DNA of 64,000 nt from CAWIJJ01 sp963836405 (GTDB taxonomy: Bacteria; Acidobacteriota; Terriglobia; Bryobacterales; Bryobacteraceae). The position numbers were made by a program, and so were the translations under genes. The notes below the pieces were generated by a model. That model was not told the DNA's origin, did no database searches, and was given only the letters and a program-made list of their open reading frames with translations. Where the stretch lies: positions 505,259 to 569,258 of the forward strand of contig CAWIJL010000003.1 of the NCBI GenBank assembly GCA_963836405.1, written 5' to 3'. Of this stretch, positions 8,289-17,866 are shown in pieces; positions within the stretch are counted from its first letter, which is position 1, and every line of letters begins with the position of its first letter.

Positions 8289-9194
8289 CTATTCCTCGTC
8301 GCAGACGTCGAAGCCGCAGGGCGCGATGTCGGAGAATAACGTCTCGGATTCGTGGCCGTGCAGCGCGAAGATCTGCCGGACCAGGTCGCACACGCTGTCA
8401 TACCCGCGCTCGTAGAACACAAGCACCGAAGGGCCGGCGCCGCTCAGCGCGCAACCGAGCAGGCCGGGTGCGCGCAGGCGCAGGATGTCGCCAAGGCCGG
8501 GCACCAGCGGTTCGCGATAGGGCTGGTGAAAACGGTCTTCGAGCGCGGTGGGAAATGCCGCGATCGAACCGGCGGCAAGCGCGGCAACCAGCAGGGCCGC
8601 GCGCTGCACGTTGAAAACGGCATCGGCCCGGCTGTAGGTCTCAGGCAATACGGCACGGGCCTTGACGGTGGGCAGGTCGAAGTCCGGCACCACCACCGCG
8701 AGGCCGAACCGCTGCGGGAAATCGAGCCGCACGGCGCGCGTAACGCCGCCCGAGTCGATCGCGCTCGCCACGATCGAACCCAGGGTGCACGGCGCCACGT
8801 TGTCCGGATGGCCTTCGAGACGCGCCGCCTCGTCCAGAATTCGCAGCGGCTTCCAGCCCAGCCCCAGCAACCGGTCGGCGATCACCACCCCCGCGGTAAG
8901 GGCGGCCGCGCTCGAGCCCATGCCTTTGCCGAGCGGAATGTCATTCACGATATGCAGTTCGATGGGCGGCATCGTCAAGTGATGGTCGCGAGCCACCGCC
9001 AGCGCCGTCTGCCAGATCAGGTTGTCCTCGCCGCAGGCGATCTGTGCCGCGTCGCGCCCTGACGCGCGGATAGAGAGCGTCTCCGCCCGCCGGAACCGGC
9101 ATGTCAGGTACACGCCCAGCGCCAGTCCGAGAGCATCGAAGCCCGGACCAAGGTTCGCGCTCGAAGCAGGCACCCGGACCGCACACCATTGCAT
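8289..9194 (-). CDS. thrB: Homoserine kinase
   Basis: GHMP-family kinase that phosphorylates L-homoserine with ATP in threonine synthesis. Motifs: N-terminal VRVPASSANLGPGFDALGLAL, the ATP loop PLGKGMGSSAAALTAG, GHPDNVAP, and the late ALSGAGPSVLVF. Length is 301 residues, normal for ThrB. It converges on csm5 with a 6-nt gap. On its own strand a TAGAAT box lies at 9215-9210, about 15 nt before the start, suggesting a very short leader. Confidence 0.93.
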   Translation of the reverse strand: MQWCAVRVPASSANLGPGFDALGLALGVYLTCRFRRAETLSIRASGRDAAQIACGEDNLIWQTALAVARDHHLTMPPIELHIVNDIPLGKGMGSSAAALTAGVVIADRLLGLGWKPLRILDEAARLEGHPDNVAPCTLGSIVASAIDSGGVTRAVRLDFPQRFGLAVVVPDFDLPTVKARAVLPETYSRADAVFNVQRAALLVAALAAGSIAAFPTALEDRFHQPYREPLVPGLGDILRLRAPGLLGCALSGAGPSVLVFYERGYDSVCDLVRQIFALHGHESETLFSDIAPCGFDVCDEE

Positions 9195-9285
9195 AGGGGT
9201 AGAAGGGTTATTCTAGCTGAAAAAAGAAACGGGACCGAGCGGGCCGGAAGCTCCGCTGAGCCGATCGAATCTCTAAAGCGCTTGT

Positions 9286-11322
9286 TTACAGATACTTTTT
9301 CAGCCAGGACATGATTTCTTGCATGTGAGCGCGGCTGTTCTCTCCTTTGAGGATCCAGTGCCCCTCATCCGGAAAAACCACCAGGCGGGAGGGCACCTTG
9401 CGGCGTTGCAGAATTTTGAAGGTCGTGATGCTCTCGTTGACTGGTACGCGGTAGTCGAGTTCGCCCTGCGTGATCAGAGTCGGCGTCTGGAACGAGCCGG
9501 AGTAGCGGAGAGGGCTCTGTTCGTTCCACTGGCCGCCCTTTTCCCAGATCGGTCCGCCCATGCGGAGTTCCCGGTCGATGCCGCCGTCGTTGACGCCGTA
9601 TTGCGACTCGTTGTTGATGGCGCCGGCATGGTTCACCAGGCACTTGAATTGGTTGGTATGCCCGTTGAACCAGTTCATCAGGTAGCCTCCGTAGCTGGCG
9701 CCGGCGGCCGCCTGGCGGGTTCCGTCGATGTACGGATAGCGCTTCAACGCTTCCCCGATAGCTTCGAGGATCTCCTCCGCCGGACCGCGCAGGACGTCGC
9801 GTTCGATGTCGTCGGCGAACTTCTCTCCGAAGCCAGTCGATCCGGTATAGTTTGTTTCCAGCAAAACGTAGCCGGGGGATGCGAGCAGGAAGCTGTTCCA
9901 GCGCGTGGAGAATGCCTCCTTGGACATGGAGTTGGGACCTCCATGCGGAAAGATCAGCAATGGATATTTCGCGCCGGCGTCGAAACCCGGCGGCAGGAAC
10001 AAGAGATTGTGAATGCGTTTGCCGTTCTTTGCAGTGAACCAGAAGTGGACCGGCGCCCGCAGGTCGAGTTGCGCCACGCGTGCGCCGTTGAAATCGGTGA
10101 GGCGGATGTGGCTGCCGGCGGAGGCATCGAGGCGCACCGGTTCGGGCGGCTGCGCGGCCGTTTGATAGAGGGCGATCAGGCTGGAACCGGCCGGCTTGAC
10201 GGCACTATAGCCGCCGGCCTTGACGTCGAAGAGGCGGCGCACGGTGCCGCCTGCCGCTGGCAGCGTGTAGATCTGGTCGAATCCGTCGTCCTCGGCTTCG
10301 AGGTAGAGGGTGCGGCCGTCGTTTGAAAAAGCGAAGCCGGAGACGGAGCGGTCCCAGGCTGCGGCCGGCAGGTTTGGCGCGCCCGGATTTGGCCATGAGA
10401 ACGATACGAGGCGCGACAGCGAGTACAGCCTTCCGCCCGCAACCGGGCTGCGTTCCTGAATCGCTACCAGGCGGTCGCCCGATGGCGAGAACCGGGGCCG
10501 CGAATAGCCCGCGCCGGATTCGGTGAGGCGGCGCGGCTCGCCTCCAGCCGCGGCGATCAGAAACAGGGCCGGCTCGGCAGGCGCCGACATCATCTCGTCA
10601 CGATTGGGGACGGCCGCGAAAACCACACTGCGGCCGTCCGGGCTCCACACGGCCTCGAGGGTCTGGCCGCCCGTCGATTGGAAAATACCGCCGAAACCGG
10701 ATGACGCCGCCAGCTTCGAATTCTTCAGCAGGTCGGCCGCGGGCGCCGCCGGGTCCAGGTCCTGCACAAACAGGCGGGGCCGTTTCTCGTCGAGCCAGGC
10801 ATTCCAGTAGCGGATGGGCATGGCGTCGTAGGCGCGCGCCGTCGATTTGCGCTGCTTGCGTTCCGCTGCAATGGGGTCGAAATCGCTCTCGAAAAGGATT
10901 GCTTTGCCGTCCGGCCGCCATTGCGGATTGGAAGCGCCCCCGGCCACGGCGGTAAGGCGCCAGGCTTCGCCGCCGTTCACCGGCAGAATATAAATCTGCG
11001 GCGATTCGTCGCCTTCCCGGCGCGTGGAGAATGCCAGGCGCGTACCGTCGGGCGACCACACCGCACCGCTCTCGGCGGCGCGCGTGGAGGTCAGGCGCCG
11101 CGCCGGGCTGCTGCCGTCGGCCGGAACCAGCCACAGGTCGGTCACCTGTTTGGCCGCGTCGTAATCGGGCTCGGTAAGCGGGAAAACCACCGAACGTCCG
11201 TCGGGGCTGACCACCGGTTCGCCTGCGCGCTTCATGAGCCAGATATCTTCGTGGGTGATGGGCCGCTTCTGTGCCGCGAGCGAAGCGGCAAGGAGCAGGA
11301 AAAGCACGGAGCGAGACAACAT
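9286..11322 (-). CDS. Secreted S9-family peptidase (acylaminoacyl-peptidase/DPP type)
   Basis: Serine peptidase of the prolyl oligopeptidase clan; 678 residues with an N-terminal signal peptide (MLSRSVLFLLLAASLAAQ). Residues about 30-400 form a WD40/TolB-like beta-propeller with repeated SPDG units (VVSPDGRSVVF, WSPDGTRLAFS, WRPDGKAILF). The alpha/beta hydrolase domain follows, with nucleophile Ser543 in GASYGGYL, Asp623 in GELDYRVP and His655 in DEGHWIL. It probably digests short peptides outside the cytoplasm. It is divergent from the enolase-superfamily gene by 62 bp. Confidence 0.9.
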   Translation of the reverse strand: MLSRSVLFLLLAASLAAQKRPITHEDIWLMKRAGEPVVSPDGRSVVFPLTEPDYDAAKQVTDLWLVPADGSSPARRLTSTRAAESGAVWSPDGTRLAFSTRREGDESPQIYILPVNGGEAWRLTAVAGGASNPQWRPDGKAILFESDFDPIAAERKQRKSTARAYDAMPIRYWNAWLDEKRPRLFVQDLDPAAPAADLLKNSKLAASSGFGGIFQSTGGQTLEAVWSPDGRSVVFAAVPNRDEMMSAPAEPALFLIAAAGGEPRRLTESGAGYSRPRFSPSGDRLVAIQERSPVAGGRLYSLSRLVSFSWPNPGAPNLPAAAWDRSVSGFAFSNDGRTLYLEAEDDGFDQIYTLPAAGGTVRRLFDVKAGGYSAVKPAGSSLIALYQTAAQPPEPVRLDASAGSHIRLTDFNGARVAQLDLRAPVHFWFTAKNGKRIHNLLFLPPGFDAGAKYPLLIFPHGGPNSMSKEAFSTRWNSFLLASPGYVLLETNYTGSTGFGEKFADDIERDVLRGPAEEILEAIGEALKRYPYIDGTRQAAAGASYGGYLMNWFNGHTNQFKCLVNHAGAINNESQYGVNDGGIDRELRMGGPIWEKGGQWNEQSPLRYSGSFQTPTLITQGELDYRVPVNESITTFKILQRRKVPSRLVVFPDEGHWILKGENSRAHMQEIMSWLKKYL

Positions 11323-11384
11323 GGGCGCATTTTAGCAGCCGCGCGCTTCCGTGGCGCGATTCTGATAGCGTATATAACCGAGCC

Positions 11385-12626
11385 ATGAAACGCCGATCGT
11401 TTTTCCAATCGCTTGCGGCCGCGTCCGCCATTGCCGCGGCGCCTCCCCGCGCTGCCGCCGCGCCGCCCAAAATGAAGATTACCCGCGTGCGGGCCTGGGT
11501 GCCTCCCGATCCCAATCCGCTCTTCAACCAGAGCGACATGGTCGTCACGGTGGAGACCGACGCCGGAATCACGGGCGTCGGCGAAGGCGGGGGCAGCCGC
11601 GACCTGATCGAGCCGTGTGCGGGACGCCTGATTGGCAAGGACCCCATGTACACCGAAAGGCTCTGGCAGGATATGGCGCGCGCCTGGTTCTACCCGCCGG
11701 GCCGCGAAAAGGTGCACGCCCTGGGCGCGCTCGACATGGCGTTGTGGGACATCAAAGGAAAGGCCCTGAACCTGCCTGTACACGCGCTGCTCGGCGGAAT
11801 GGTGCGCAACTACTGCGAACTGTACAACACGTCCGGGCGGGTGCCCAATCTCAAGCCCGGGATGAGCCTCGGCGAGCGCGCCGCCGCCACTCTTGCGGCC
11901 GGCTATCGCGCCTTCCGCATGGGCGCCGGCGACGCGCCGGCCAACGGCCCCTACAACACGCGCGAGCGCCTGAACCAGATTCACGACCAGTGCGTGGCCG
12001 TGCGCGAAGGCATCGGCAAGAATGGCGACTACTGCATCGACTTCCACCAGCGGTTCGATCTGAACGAGGCGATTCGCGGCTGCAATCTCATCGAGGAGAC
12101 CGCGCCCCTGTTCGTCGAAGATCCGGTGCGCACGGAGGCGTTCAACGAGGATCTGCCCATTCTGCGCAGCAAGGTGAACGTGCCGCTGGCGGCCGGCGAG
12201 GAGTGGGGCTACCGCTGGGAGTTCAACAAACTGGTGGAGGCGCACGACATCGATTTCCTGCGCGCCACGCTGCCGAACGTCGGGGGCATCACGGAGATGG
12301 TGAAGATCGCGGCCATCTGCGAAACCCACATGGTGGGAATCGTTCCGCATTTCACCGGACCCATCTCCACCGCCGCCCTGGTGCACACGCTCGGTCCTTT
12401 CTCCGGACCCGTCCTGATGGAGTACAACTACGGGGGTCGCACCATTCCGTATCTCAAGACCGGGCTCGACTCCTACAAGGACGGCAAGTTGTACCCGAAC
12501 GACCGGCCCGGGCTGGGCGTGGAATTGGACATGACACAGCTTAGACAGGTGGGCGAGTTCACGCAGTTCCTTACCAGCCGCGCACAGACCTACTTCCGGC
12601 CGGACGGTTCGATCACCAACTGGTAG
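11385..12626 (+). CDS. Tat-exported enolase-superfamily sugar acid dehydratase-like protein
   Basis: Mandelate racemase/muconate lactonizing enzyme family, closest in motif pattern to galactonate or mannonate dehydratases. It abstracts a proton alpha to a carboxylate using Mg2+. Metal ligands fit Asp in CIDFHQRF, Glu in FVEDPVRTE and Glu in AAGEEWG; the His of DFH and the later His in VPHFTG fit the acid/base pair of that group. Residues 1-28 form a twin-arginine signal (MKRRSFFQSLAAAS), unusual for a family normally cytoplasmic but common in Solibacter-like bacteria. I chose the ATG at 11385 because it starts the Tat motif. Substrate is not determinable from sequence alone. Confidence 0.83.
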   Translation: MKRRSFFQSLAAASAIAAAPPRAAAAPPKMKITRVRAWVPPDPNPLFNQSDMVVTVETDAGITGVGEGGGSRDLIEPCAGRLIGKDPMYTERLWQDMARAWFYPPGREKVHALGALDMALWDIKGKALNLPVHALLGGMVRNYCELYNTSGRVPNLKPGMSLGERAAATLAAGYRAFRMGAGDAPANGPYNTRERLNQIHDQCVAVREGIGKNGDYCIDFHQRFDLNEAIRGCNLIEETAPLFVEDPVRTEAFNEDLPILRSKVNVPLAAGEEWGYRWEFNKLVEAHDIDFLRATLPNVGGITEMVKIAAICETHMVGIVPHFTGPISTAALVHTLGPFSGPVLMEYNYGGRTIPYLKTGLDSYKDGKLYPNDRPGLGVELDMTQLRQVGEFTQFLTSRAQTYFRPDGSITNW

Positions 12627-12715
12627 GCTTCAGGCATACCGTCTCCACCTCCAGACATTGGGCGGAACCGCTGTGTTCCGCCGGGGAGCCCGCCCGCCGT
12701 CGTCCTTCAGGGCGC

Positions 12716-12721
12716 TACAAT
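12716..12721 (+). promoter_or_regulatory. -10 box (TACAAT) giving a near-leaderless mRNA
   Basis: TACAAT ends 10 nt before the ATG of the S9 peptidase at 12732, so the transcript would start about 4 nt before the start codon. No Shine-Dalgarno is present, consistent with leaderless translation. No convincing -35 box. Confidence 0.4.
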
Positions 12722-12731
12722 CAGATCCAAT

Positions 12732-15668
12732 ATGCGGAACGCCCGATTCTCGCGCTCGATCCCTATCCGGCTGCTCCTGGCGGCCACGCTCTTCTCCATC
12801 GCCTTTGCGCAAACCGGCAAAAGGTCCCTGAATCACCGCGATTACGATGGCTGGAAATCGATCGTGGGACAACGCCTTTCCGCGGATGGCAAGTACCTGG
12901 CCTACGGCCTGTTCCCTCAGGAAGGCGACGGCGAGGTGATCGTACGCAATCTGGTCACCGGAAAAGAACAACGCGAACCGGCCGGCGCGCGCCCTGTGGC
13001 GGCGCCCGCTGCAGCCTCGGAGGAAGGTCCGCCGCCGCAGCCCCGCGGCGTGACCCTCACCTTCTCTTCCGACAGCAAGACGGTTGTCTTTTCCGTCTTT
13101 CCGAGCAAGGCGGAAACGGAGAAAGCCCGCAAGGAAAAGCGAACCGGCGACCAGGCGCCGAAGGACGCGATGGTGATTCTGGACCTGGCTTCAGGGACGG
13201 CGACCCACATCGATCGTGTGCGGCGCTTTGACATGCCGGAAGAGGCCGCGGGCTATCTCGCGTACCTCAAAGCGGCCCCGGAAGCCCGTCCCGCCACCGC
13301 GCCCGTTCCCGAAGCCGAGCGCAAACAGGGCGACGACTCCGACCAGCAGGCCGGAGGCCGCGGCGGACGCGGCGGAACCGCCGCTGGCCGCGGCGCGCGC
13401 CCCGAGTTCGGAACGGAAATGGTGCTCCGCAGCCTGGCCGACGGCTCGGAGCGCCCCTTCCCGGACGTGGGGGAGTTCGCATTCCCCGACGACGGCAAGC
13501 AACTGGTCTTCGCAGTCTCGGCCCGTGACACCGCCAGGAACGGCGTGTACGCCGTTGCACCGGGTTCCGCCGATGCGCCCGCCACCCTGCTCTCCGGCAA
13601 GGGCAAGTATTCCAAACTCACCTGGGATGAGGGCCAAACACAGCTTGCATTCCTGAGCGATCGCGACGACTCCGCGGCGAAGCAGCCGAAGTGGAAAATT
13701 TACGGTTGGGACCGCAAGACCGCCACCGCCAGCGAACTCGTCTCCGAGGCGACGCCCGGCTTCCGCAAGGATTTCGTGGTGAGCGACAACGGCACGCTGA
13801 ACTTTTCGAAAGACGGCTCGCTGCTTTATCTGGCCTGCGCGCCGCCTCCGCCCGAAAAGAAGGAGGACGCGGACGCCAACGCCGAGGACAAGGCCTCGGT
13901 GGACCTCTGGTCTTACAAAGACGACTACATCCAGCCCATCCAGAAGGTGCGCGCCGCACGCGACCGCAATCGCACTTACACGGCGGTGTTCCACATGGCC
14001 GGACGCAAGATCGTGCAACTGGCCGACTCCGTGCTTAGCGACGTCACGCCGTCGGAGAGCGCCCAATGGGTGCTGGGCAGCGACGACCGCGAGTATCGGG
14101 CGCTCGCCGATTACGACGAGCGCTACTCCGACGCCTACCTGATCGACGCCGCCACCGGGCAGCGCAAGTTGCTCGCCAAGAAACAGCGCGGATCGTTGAG
14201 CTGGTCGCCTTCCGGCCAGTACCTGCTGTCCTTCGACGGCAAAGACTGGAGCACTACTTCGGTGCCCGACGGGAAGGTAGCCAACCTGACAGCGTCTCTG
14301 CAGTCGAAATTCTGGAACGAGGAAACGGACACGCCGAGCACGCCCGGATCGTATGGCTCCGCCGGATGGAGCAAGGATGGCAAGAGCGTCCTGCTCTACG
14401 ACAAGTACGATATCTGGCAGATCGCGCCGGACGGTTCCGGAGCGAAGAACCTGACCTCCGGTTACGGCCGCAAGAACGATCTGCGCCTGCGCTACGTCCG
14501 CACCGAGACCGATACGCGCGACCGCTGGATCGATACCTCGCACCCGCTGCTGCTTCAGGCCGAGAACCTGAAGACCTGGGACACCGGCTTTTTCCGTCTG
14601 GCCCTCGACGGCTCCGAACCGCGGCAGCTTGCCATGGGCCACAAGTATTTTTCGGCGCCCGTCAAAGCCAAGGACGCCGACGTCTACCTGCTCACCGGCC
14701 AGACGTTCTCCGAGTTTCCCGACCTCCTGGTTACCGACTCGAGCTTCAAGGAAATGCGCAAGGTCAGCTCCGCCAATCCGCAGCAGGCGCAGATCAACTG
14801 GGGCGCGTCGGAAGTGCTGCCCTACAAGAACGCCGACGGCGTCGCCCTGACGGCCGCGTTCTACAAGCCCGAGAACTTCGATCCCAAGAAGAAATACCCG
14901 CTGATGGTCTACATCTACGAGAAATTGACGGATCGCGTGAACCGCTACGTTCCGCCCGCTCCGTCGCACTCGATCAACATCAGCTACTACGTCAGCAACG
15001 GCTACCTCGTGCTCACGCCGGACATCGTATATACCACCGGGTACCCGGGACAGAGCGCGCTCAAATGCGTGCTCCCGGCGATTCAGGCGGTGGTGGATAA
15101 AGGCATCGTGGACGAAAATGCCATCGGCATTCAGGGTCATAGCTGGGGCGGATACCAGATCGCGTATATGGTGACGCAGACCAAACGCTTCCGCGCGGTC
15201 GCCGCGGGCGCCCCCGTCTCCAACATGATCAGCGCGTACGACGGCATCCGCTGGGGCACCGGCCTGCCGCGGCAGTTCCAGTACGAGCGCACGCAAAGCC
15301 GCATCGGCGGCTCCATCTGGCAATACCCCACGCGCTTCATCGAGAACTCGCCGATCTTCTGGGCGGACCGCGTGCAGACTCCCGTGCTGCTGCTGCACAA
15401 CGACGGCGACGACGCCGTGCCGTGGTATCAGGGCATCGAGTATTACCTTGCGCTGCGCCGTCTGGGCAAAGAGGTCTACCTGTTCGTGTACAACGGCGAG
15501 CCGCACGGCCTGCGCAAGCGGCCGAACCAGAAGGATTACACCATCCGGCTCCAGCAATATTTCGATCACTTCCTGAAAGGCGTGCCCGCGCCCGACTGGA
15601 TGGAAAAAGGCGTGCCCTACATCGAAAAGGAACGGACCGCGCTCTCCGAACTGGAGGCGGCACAGTAG
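12732..15668 (+). CDS. Large secreted S9-family peptidase
   Basis: Prolyl oligopeptidase-clan enzyme of 978 residues with a signal peptide (about residues 1-27 ending SIAFAQ). A long propeller region carries a Gly/Arg-rich loop (residues about 204-222) and an acidic loop (DADANAEDKA). The C-terminal hydrolase domain has Ser804 in GHSWGGYQ, Asp893 in NDGDDAVPW and His925 in GEPHGL. The size and the unusual GHSWGG elbow fit the large secreted S9 peptidases that are abundant in Acidobacteria and Bacteroidetes. hemD starts 2 nt after the stop, so the two may be cotranscribed. Confidence 0.9.
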   Translation: MRNARFSRSIPIRLLLAATLFSIAFAQTGKRSLNHRDYDGWKSIVGQRLSADGKYLAYGLFPQEGDGEVIVRNLVTGKEQREPAGARPVAAPAAASEEGPPPQPRGVTLTFSSDSKTVVFSVFPSKAETEKARKEKRTGDQAPKDAMVILDLASGTATHIDRVRRFDMPEEAAGYLAYLKAAPEARPATAPVPEAERKQGDDSDQQAGGRGGRGGTAAGRGARPEFGTEMVLRSLADGSERPFPDVGEFAFPDDGKQLVFAVSARDTARNGVYAVAPGSADAPATLLSGKGKYSKLTWDEGQTQLAFLSDRDDSAAKQPKWKIYGWDRKTATASELVSEATPGFRKDFVVSDNGTLNFSKDGSLLYLACAPPPPEKKEDADANAEDKASVDLWSYKDDYIQPIQKVRAARDRNRTYTAVFHMAGRKIVQLADSVLSDVTPSESAQWVLGSDDREYRALADYDERYSDAYLIDAATGQRKLLAKKQRGSLSWSPSGQYLLSFDGKDWSTTSVPDGKVANLTASLQSKFWNEETDTPSTPGSYGSAGWSKDGKSVLLYDKYDIWQIAPDGSGAKNLTSGYGRKNDLRLRYVRTETDTRDRWIDTSHPLLLQAENLKTWDTGFFRLALDGSEPRQLAMGHKYFSAPVKAKDADVYLLTGQTFSEFPDLLVTDSSFKEMRKVSSANPQQAQINWGASEVLPYKNADGVALTAAFYKPENFDPKKKYPLMVYIYEKLTDRVNRYVPPAPSHSINISYYVSNGYLVLTPDIVYTTGYPGQSALKCVLPAIQAVVDKGIVDENAIGIQGHSWGGYQIAYMVTQTKRFRAVAAGAPVSNMISAYDGIRWGTGLPRQFQYERTQSRIGGSIWQYPTRFIENSPIFWADRVQTPVLLLHNDGDDAVPWYQGIEYYLALRRLGKEVYLFVYNGEPHGLRKRPNQKDYTIRLQQYFDHFLKGVPAPDWMEKGVPYIEKERTALSELEAAQ

Positions 15669-15670
15669 CC

Positions 15671-16477
15671 ATGGGGTTCGCCGGAAGGAGAGTGCTCGCT
15701 CTCGAGAGCCGGCGCTCGGCGGAAATGGCCGAGTTGATCCGCAGGCAGGGCGGCGATCCGTTCGTCGCCGCCTCCCTGCGCGAAGTTCCGCTCGCCGAAA
15801 ACGAAGCGGTTTTCGACTTCGCGCAGCGCCTGTTCGACGGCGGCTTCGATATGGTCGTGCTGATGACCGGCGTCGGCACGCGCCAGTTGAACCGGCTGCT
15901 GGCCTCGCGCTTCCCGGAAAACGCTTTCGCCAATGCGCTGCGCACGGTGACGGTGGTGGCGCGGGGTCCGAAACCTGTCGCCGCCCTCCGCGAAATGGGG
16001 CTTGCTCCCGCCGTCGTGGCGCCCGAGCCCAACACCTGGCGCGAATTGCTGGCCGCCACCGAAGGTCGCTCGGAGCGCCGCATCGCGGTGCAGGAGTATG
16101 GCCGCCCCAATCCCGAACTGCTGGAAGCGCTGCGGGCGCGCGGAGCGGAAGTGACCGCCGTGCGCATCTATCGCTATGGCCTTCCCGAGGATTCAGGCCC
16201 GCTGCGCGAAGCCGCGCGCCGCTTGGCCGCGGGCGAGTTCGACTCGGCGCTGTTCACCACCGCCGTGCAGATTGCCAATCTGGCCGCGGCCGCGCGGGAA
16301 GAGGGAATCGAAGAGGCGGCGCTCGCGGGACTGCGCCGCTGCCGGGTCTGCTCCATCGGGCCGACCACCACCGAGGCGCTGGAGGAGTTCGACATCCGTC
16401 CGGCGATGGAGCCCTCGCATCCCAAGATGGGCCTGCTGGTCCGCGAGGCGGCGGAAAGCAGTCCTCCCGATGCCTAA
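15671..16477 (+). CDS. hemD: Uroporphyrinogen-III synthase family protein
   Basis: Closes hydroxymethylbilane to uroporphyrinogen III in heme and cobamide synthesis. The 268-residue protein has the two-domain HemD pattern: an opening GRRVLALESRRSAEMAELI, the middle GMTG-like VLMTGVGTRQL, VAVQEYG-type segment IAVQEYGRPNPELLEAL and YRYGLPED, then ALFTTAVQIANL and the conserved Ser/Thr-rich SIGPTTTEAL. HemD is poorly conserved, but length and motif order fit. It is followed with an 8-nt overlap by ATP synthase accessory genes, an odd but compact arrangement. Confidence 0.83.
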   Translation: MGFAGRRVLALESRRSAEMAELIRRQGGDPFVAASLREVPLAENEAVFDFAQRLFDGGFDMVVLMTGVGTRQLNRLLASRFPENAFANALRTVTVVARGPKPVAALREMGLAPAVVAPEPNTWRELLAATEGRSERRIAVQEYGRPNPELLEALRARGAEVTAVRIYRYGLPEDSGPLREAARRLAAGEFDSALFTTAVQIANLAAAAREEGIEEAALAGLRRCRVCSIGPTTTEALEEFDIRPAMEPSHPKMGLLVREAAESSPPDA

Positions 16478-16688
16478 GAAGCCCATCGGGAAGATGGTGG
16501 GGGAGTACACCACCCTCGCCTTTATGCTGCCTCTGGCAACGTTTATCGGCTACGCCATCGGGTACCTGCTGGATAAGGCTTTCGGCACCCATTTCTGGTA
16601 TATCGTCTTCCTGCTGCTCGGAATCGCCGCCGGCTTCGTGCAACTGATCCGCCAGTTGCTGCGGGACACCCGCGATGACGGATCCTGA
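16470..16688 (+). CDS. AtpZ/AtpI-type small membrane protein of the ATP synthase cluster
   Basis: A 72-residue protein with two hydrophobic helices in the pattern of the ATPase_gene1 family: GYAIGYLLDKAFGTHFWYIV, then FLLLGIAAGFVQLIRQL. Such proteins are encoded at the head of F0F1 operons and are linked to Mg2+ or Ca2+ handling and assembly of the c-ring. It overlaps hemD at its start and the next gene at its end, so all are probably translated together. Confidence 0.8.
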   Translation: MPKKPIGKMVGEYTTLAFMLPLATFIGYAIGYLLDKAFGTHFWYIVFLLLGIAAGFVQLIRQLLRDTRDDGS

Positions 16689-17058
16689 CGAGAGGTTTGC
16701 CGAACTAGCGCTGGCGCGTATCGGCAAAGCGATATTCGCCCTGGGAGTGGGCGGAATCGTCGTCGCATTTGTTTGGAAGGGCTGGACCTGGGGCGCCGGA
16801 TTCGCCTTAGGCGCCGCCGCCTCCTGGTTAAATTTCCGGTTTCTCAAAAATCTGGTGGACACTCTGGCGGGCGTCCGTCCACGGAGGCGGCGCGTGGTCG
16901 TGATCGCAGCCCTCCGCTATGCCCTACTCGGCGGTGGAGCCTATGTTATATTGATGTTTTCTCCGATCAGCATGGTGGCCACACTGGCCGGTCTGTTCGT
17001 TTCGGTGGCCGCGGTGATCGTCGAAATCCTGTTCCAACTGCTATATGCACGAATCTGA
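16675..17058 (+). CDS. atpI: ATP synthase subunit I
   Basis: A 127-residue protein with four predicted membrane helices. The first pair is AIFALGVGGIVVAFVW and GAGFALGAAASWLNFRFL, including the W-x-N-F type signature seen in AtpI; the second pair is VIAALRYALLGGGAYVI and ATLAGLFVSVAAVIVEIL. AtpI is thought to help assemble the c-ring. It overlaps the preceding small gene by 14 nt and atpB by 14 nt. Confidence 0.75.
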   Translation: MTDPDERFAELALARIGKAIFALGVGGIVVAFVWKGWTWGAGFALGAAASWLNFRFLKNLVDTLAGVRPRRRRVVVIAALRYALLGGGAYVILMFSPISMVATLAGLFVSVAAVIVEILFQLLYARI

Positions 17059-17776
17059 ACTTTGGATCACAAAGATTTTCAACGATTACCTGGCGGGCCT
17101 CGGAAACGCGGCGCTCGGCTTGGTCGGGATGCACGCCGAACCGCGTCCCTGGGCCAACTTCATCGTCATGGAGTTGATCGTCGCCCTGATCGTCGTTGTG
17201 CTTTTCGCCTTCCTGCGGCCGCGCCTCTCGGTGAATGCGCCGGGCAAATTGCAGCATACCTTCGAACTGGTTTACGAGTTCCTCCAGGGACAGGCGGACG
17301 AGCAGATCGGACACAACGGCCGGCAGTACATCGCCTTTTTCGGAACTCTTTTTATCTTTATCCTGTTCGCCAATCTGATCGGCATCGTGCCGGGCTTCGA
17401 GTCCCCGACCATGGTGGCCTCGGTTCCGCTCGGCCTCGCCGTGGCGACGTTCTTCTATTACAACCTGGTGGGTTTTCAGGCGAACGGGGTGGGCAAGTAC
17501 CTCGCTCATTTCGCCGGACCCATGCCCCTGCTCGCGCCGCTGATGGTTCCCATCGAACTGATCAGCCACCTGGCCCGGCCGCTCTCTCTCACCATCCGCC
17601 TCTTCGCCAATATGTACGCCGGCGAGCAGGTGACGCTGGTGTTCCTGAGCCTGACTTATTTCCTGGTGCCCGCCGTATTCATGGGGCTTCACGTTTTCGT
17701 ATCGTTCCTTCAGGCGTATATTTTCATGCTCCTGGCCATGATGTATGTGGCGGGCGCGGTAGCGCACGAACATTAA
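17045..17776 (+). CDS. atpB: F0 ATP synthase subunit a
   Basis: Forms the proton half-channels against the c-ring. 243 residues with about six membrane helices; the essential Arg lies in SLTIRLFANMYAGEQV, with preceding VPIELISHLARPLSL typical of subunit a. The N-terminal HESELWITKIFNDY segment faces the periplasm. atpE follows after 90 nt. Subunits b, delta, alpha, gamma, beta and epsilon are not encoded next to it, so the ATP synthase genes are split. Confidence 0.95.
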   Translation: MHESELWITKIFNDYLAGLGNAALGLVGMHAEPRPWANFIVMELIVALIVVVLFAFLRPRLSVNAPGKLQHTFELVYEFLQGQADEQIGHNGRQYIAFFGTLFIFILFANLIGIVPGFESPTMVASVPLGLAVATFFYYNLVGFQANGVGKYLAHFAGPMPLLAPLMVPIELISHLARPLSLTIRLFANMYAGEQVTLVFLSLTYFLVPAVFMGLHVFVSFLQAYIFMLLAMMYVAGAVAHEH

Positions 17777-17866
17777 TACCGGCTTTATGCCGCTCCTCCA
17801 GTGTGAGCCCGGCTGCAAGAGGATGACGGGGACCACCTCCTGGGAGCGATTTTTCAAGGAGAGTAC

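Noticed and set aside
13191..15569. 792-residue open frame on the minus strand
   Set aside because: Mirror frame of the S9 peptidase gene, which has a full catalytic triad and signal peptide.
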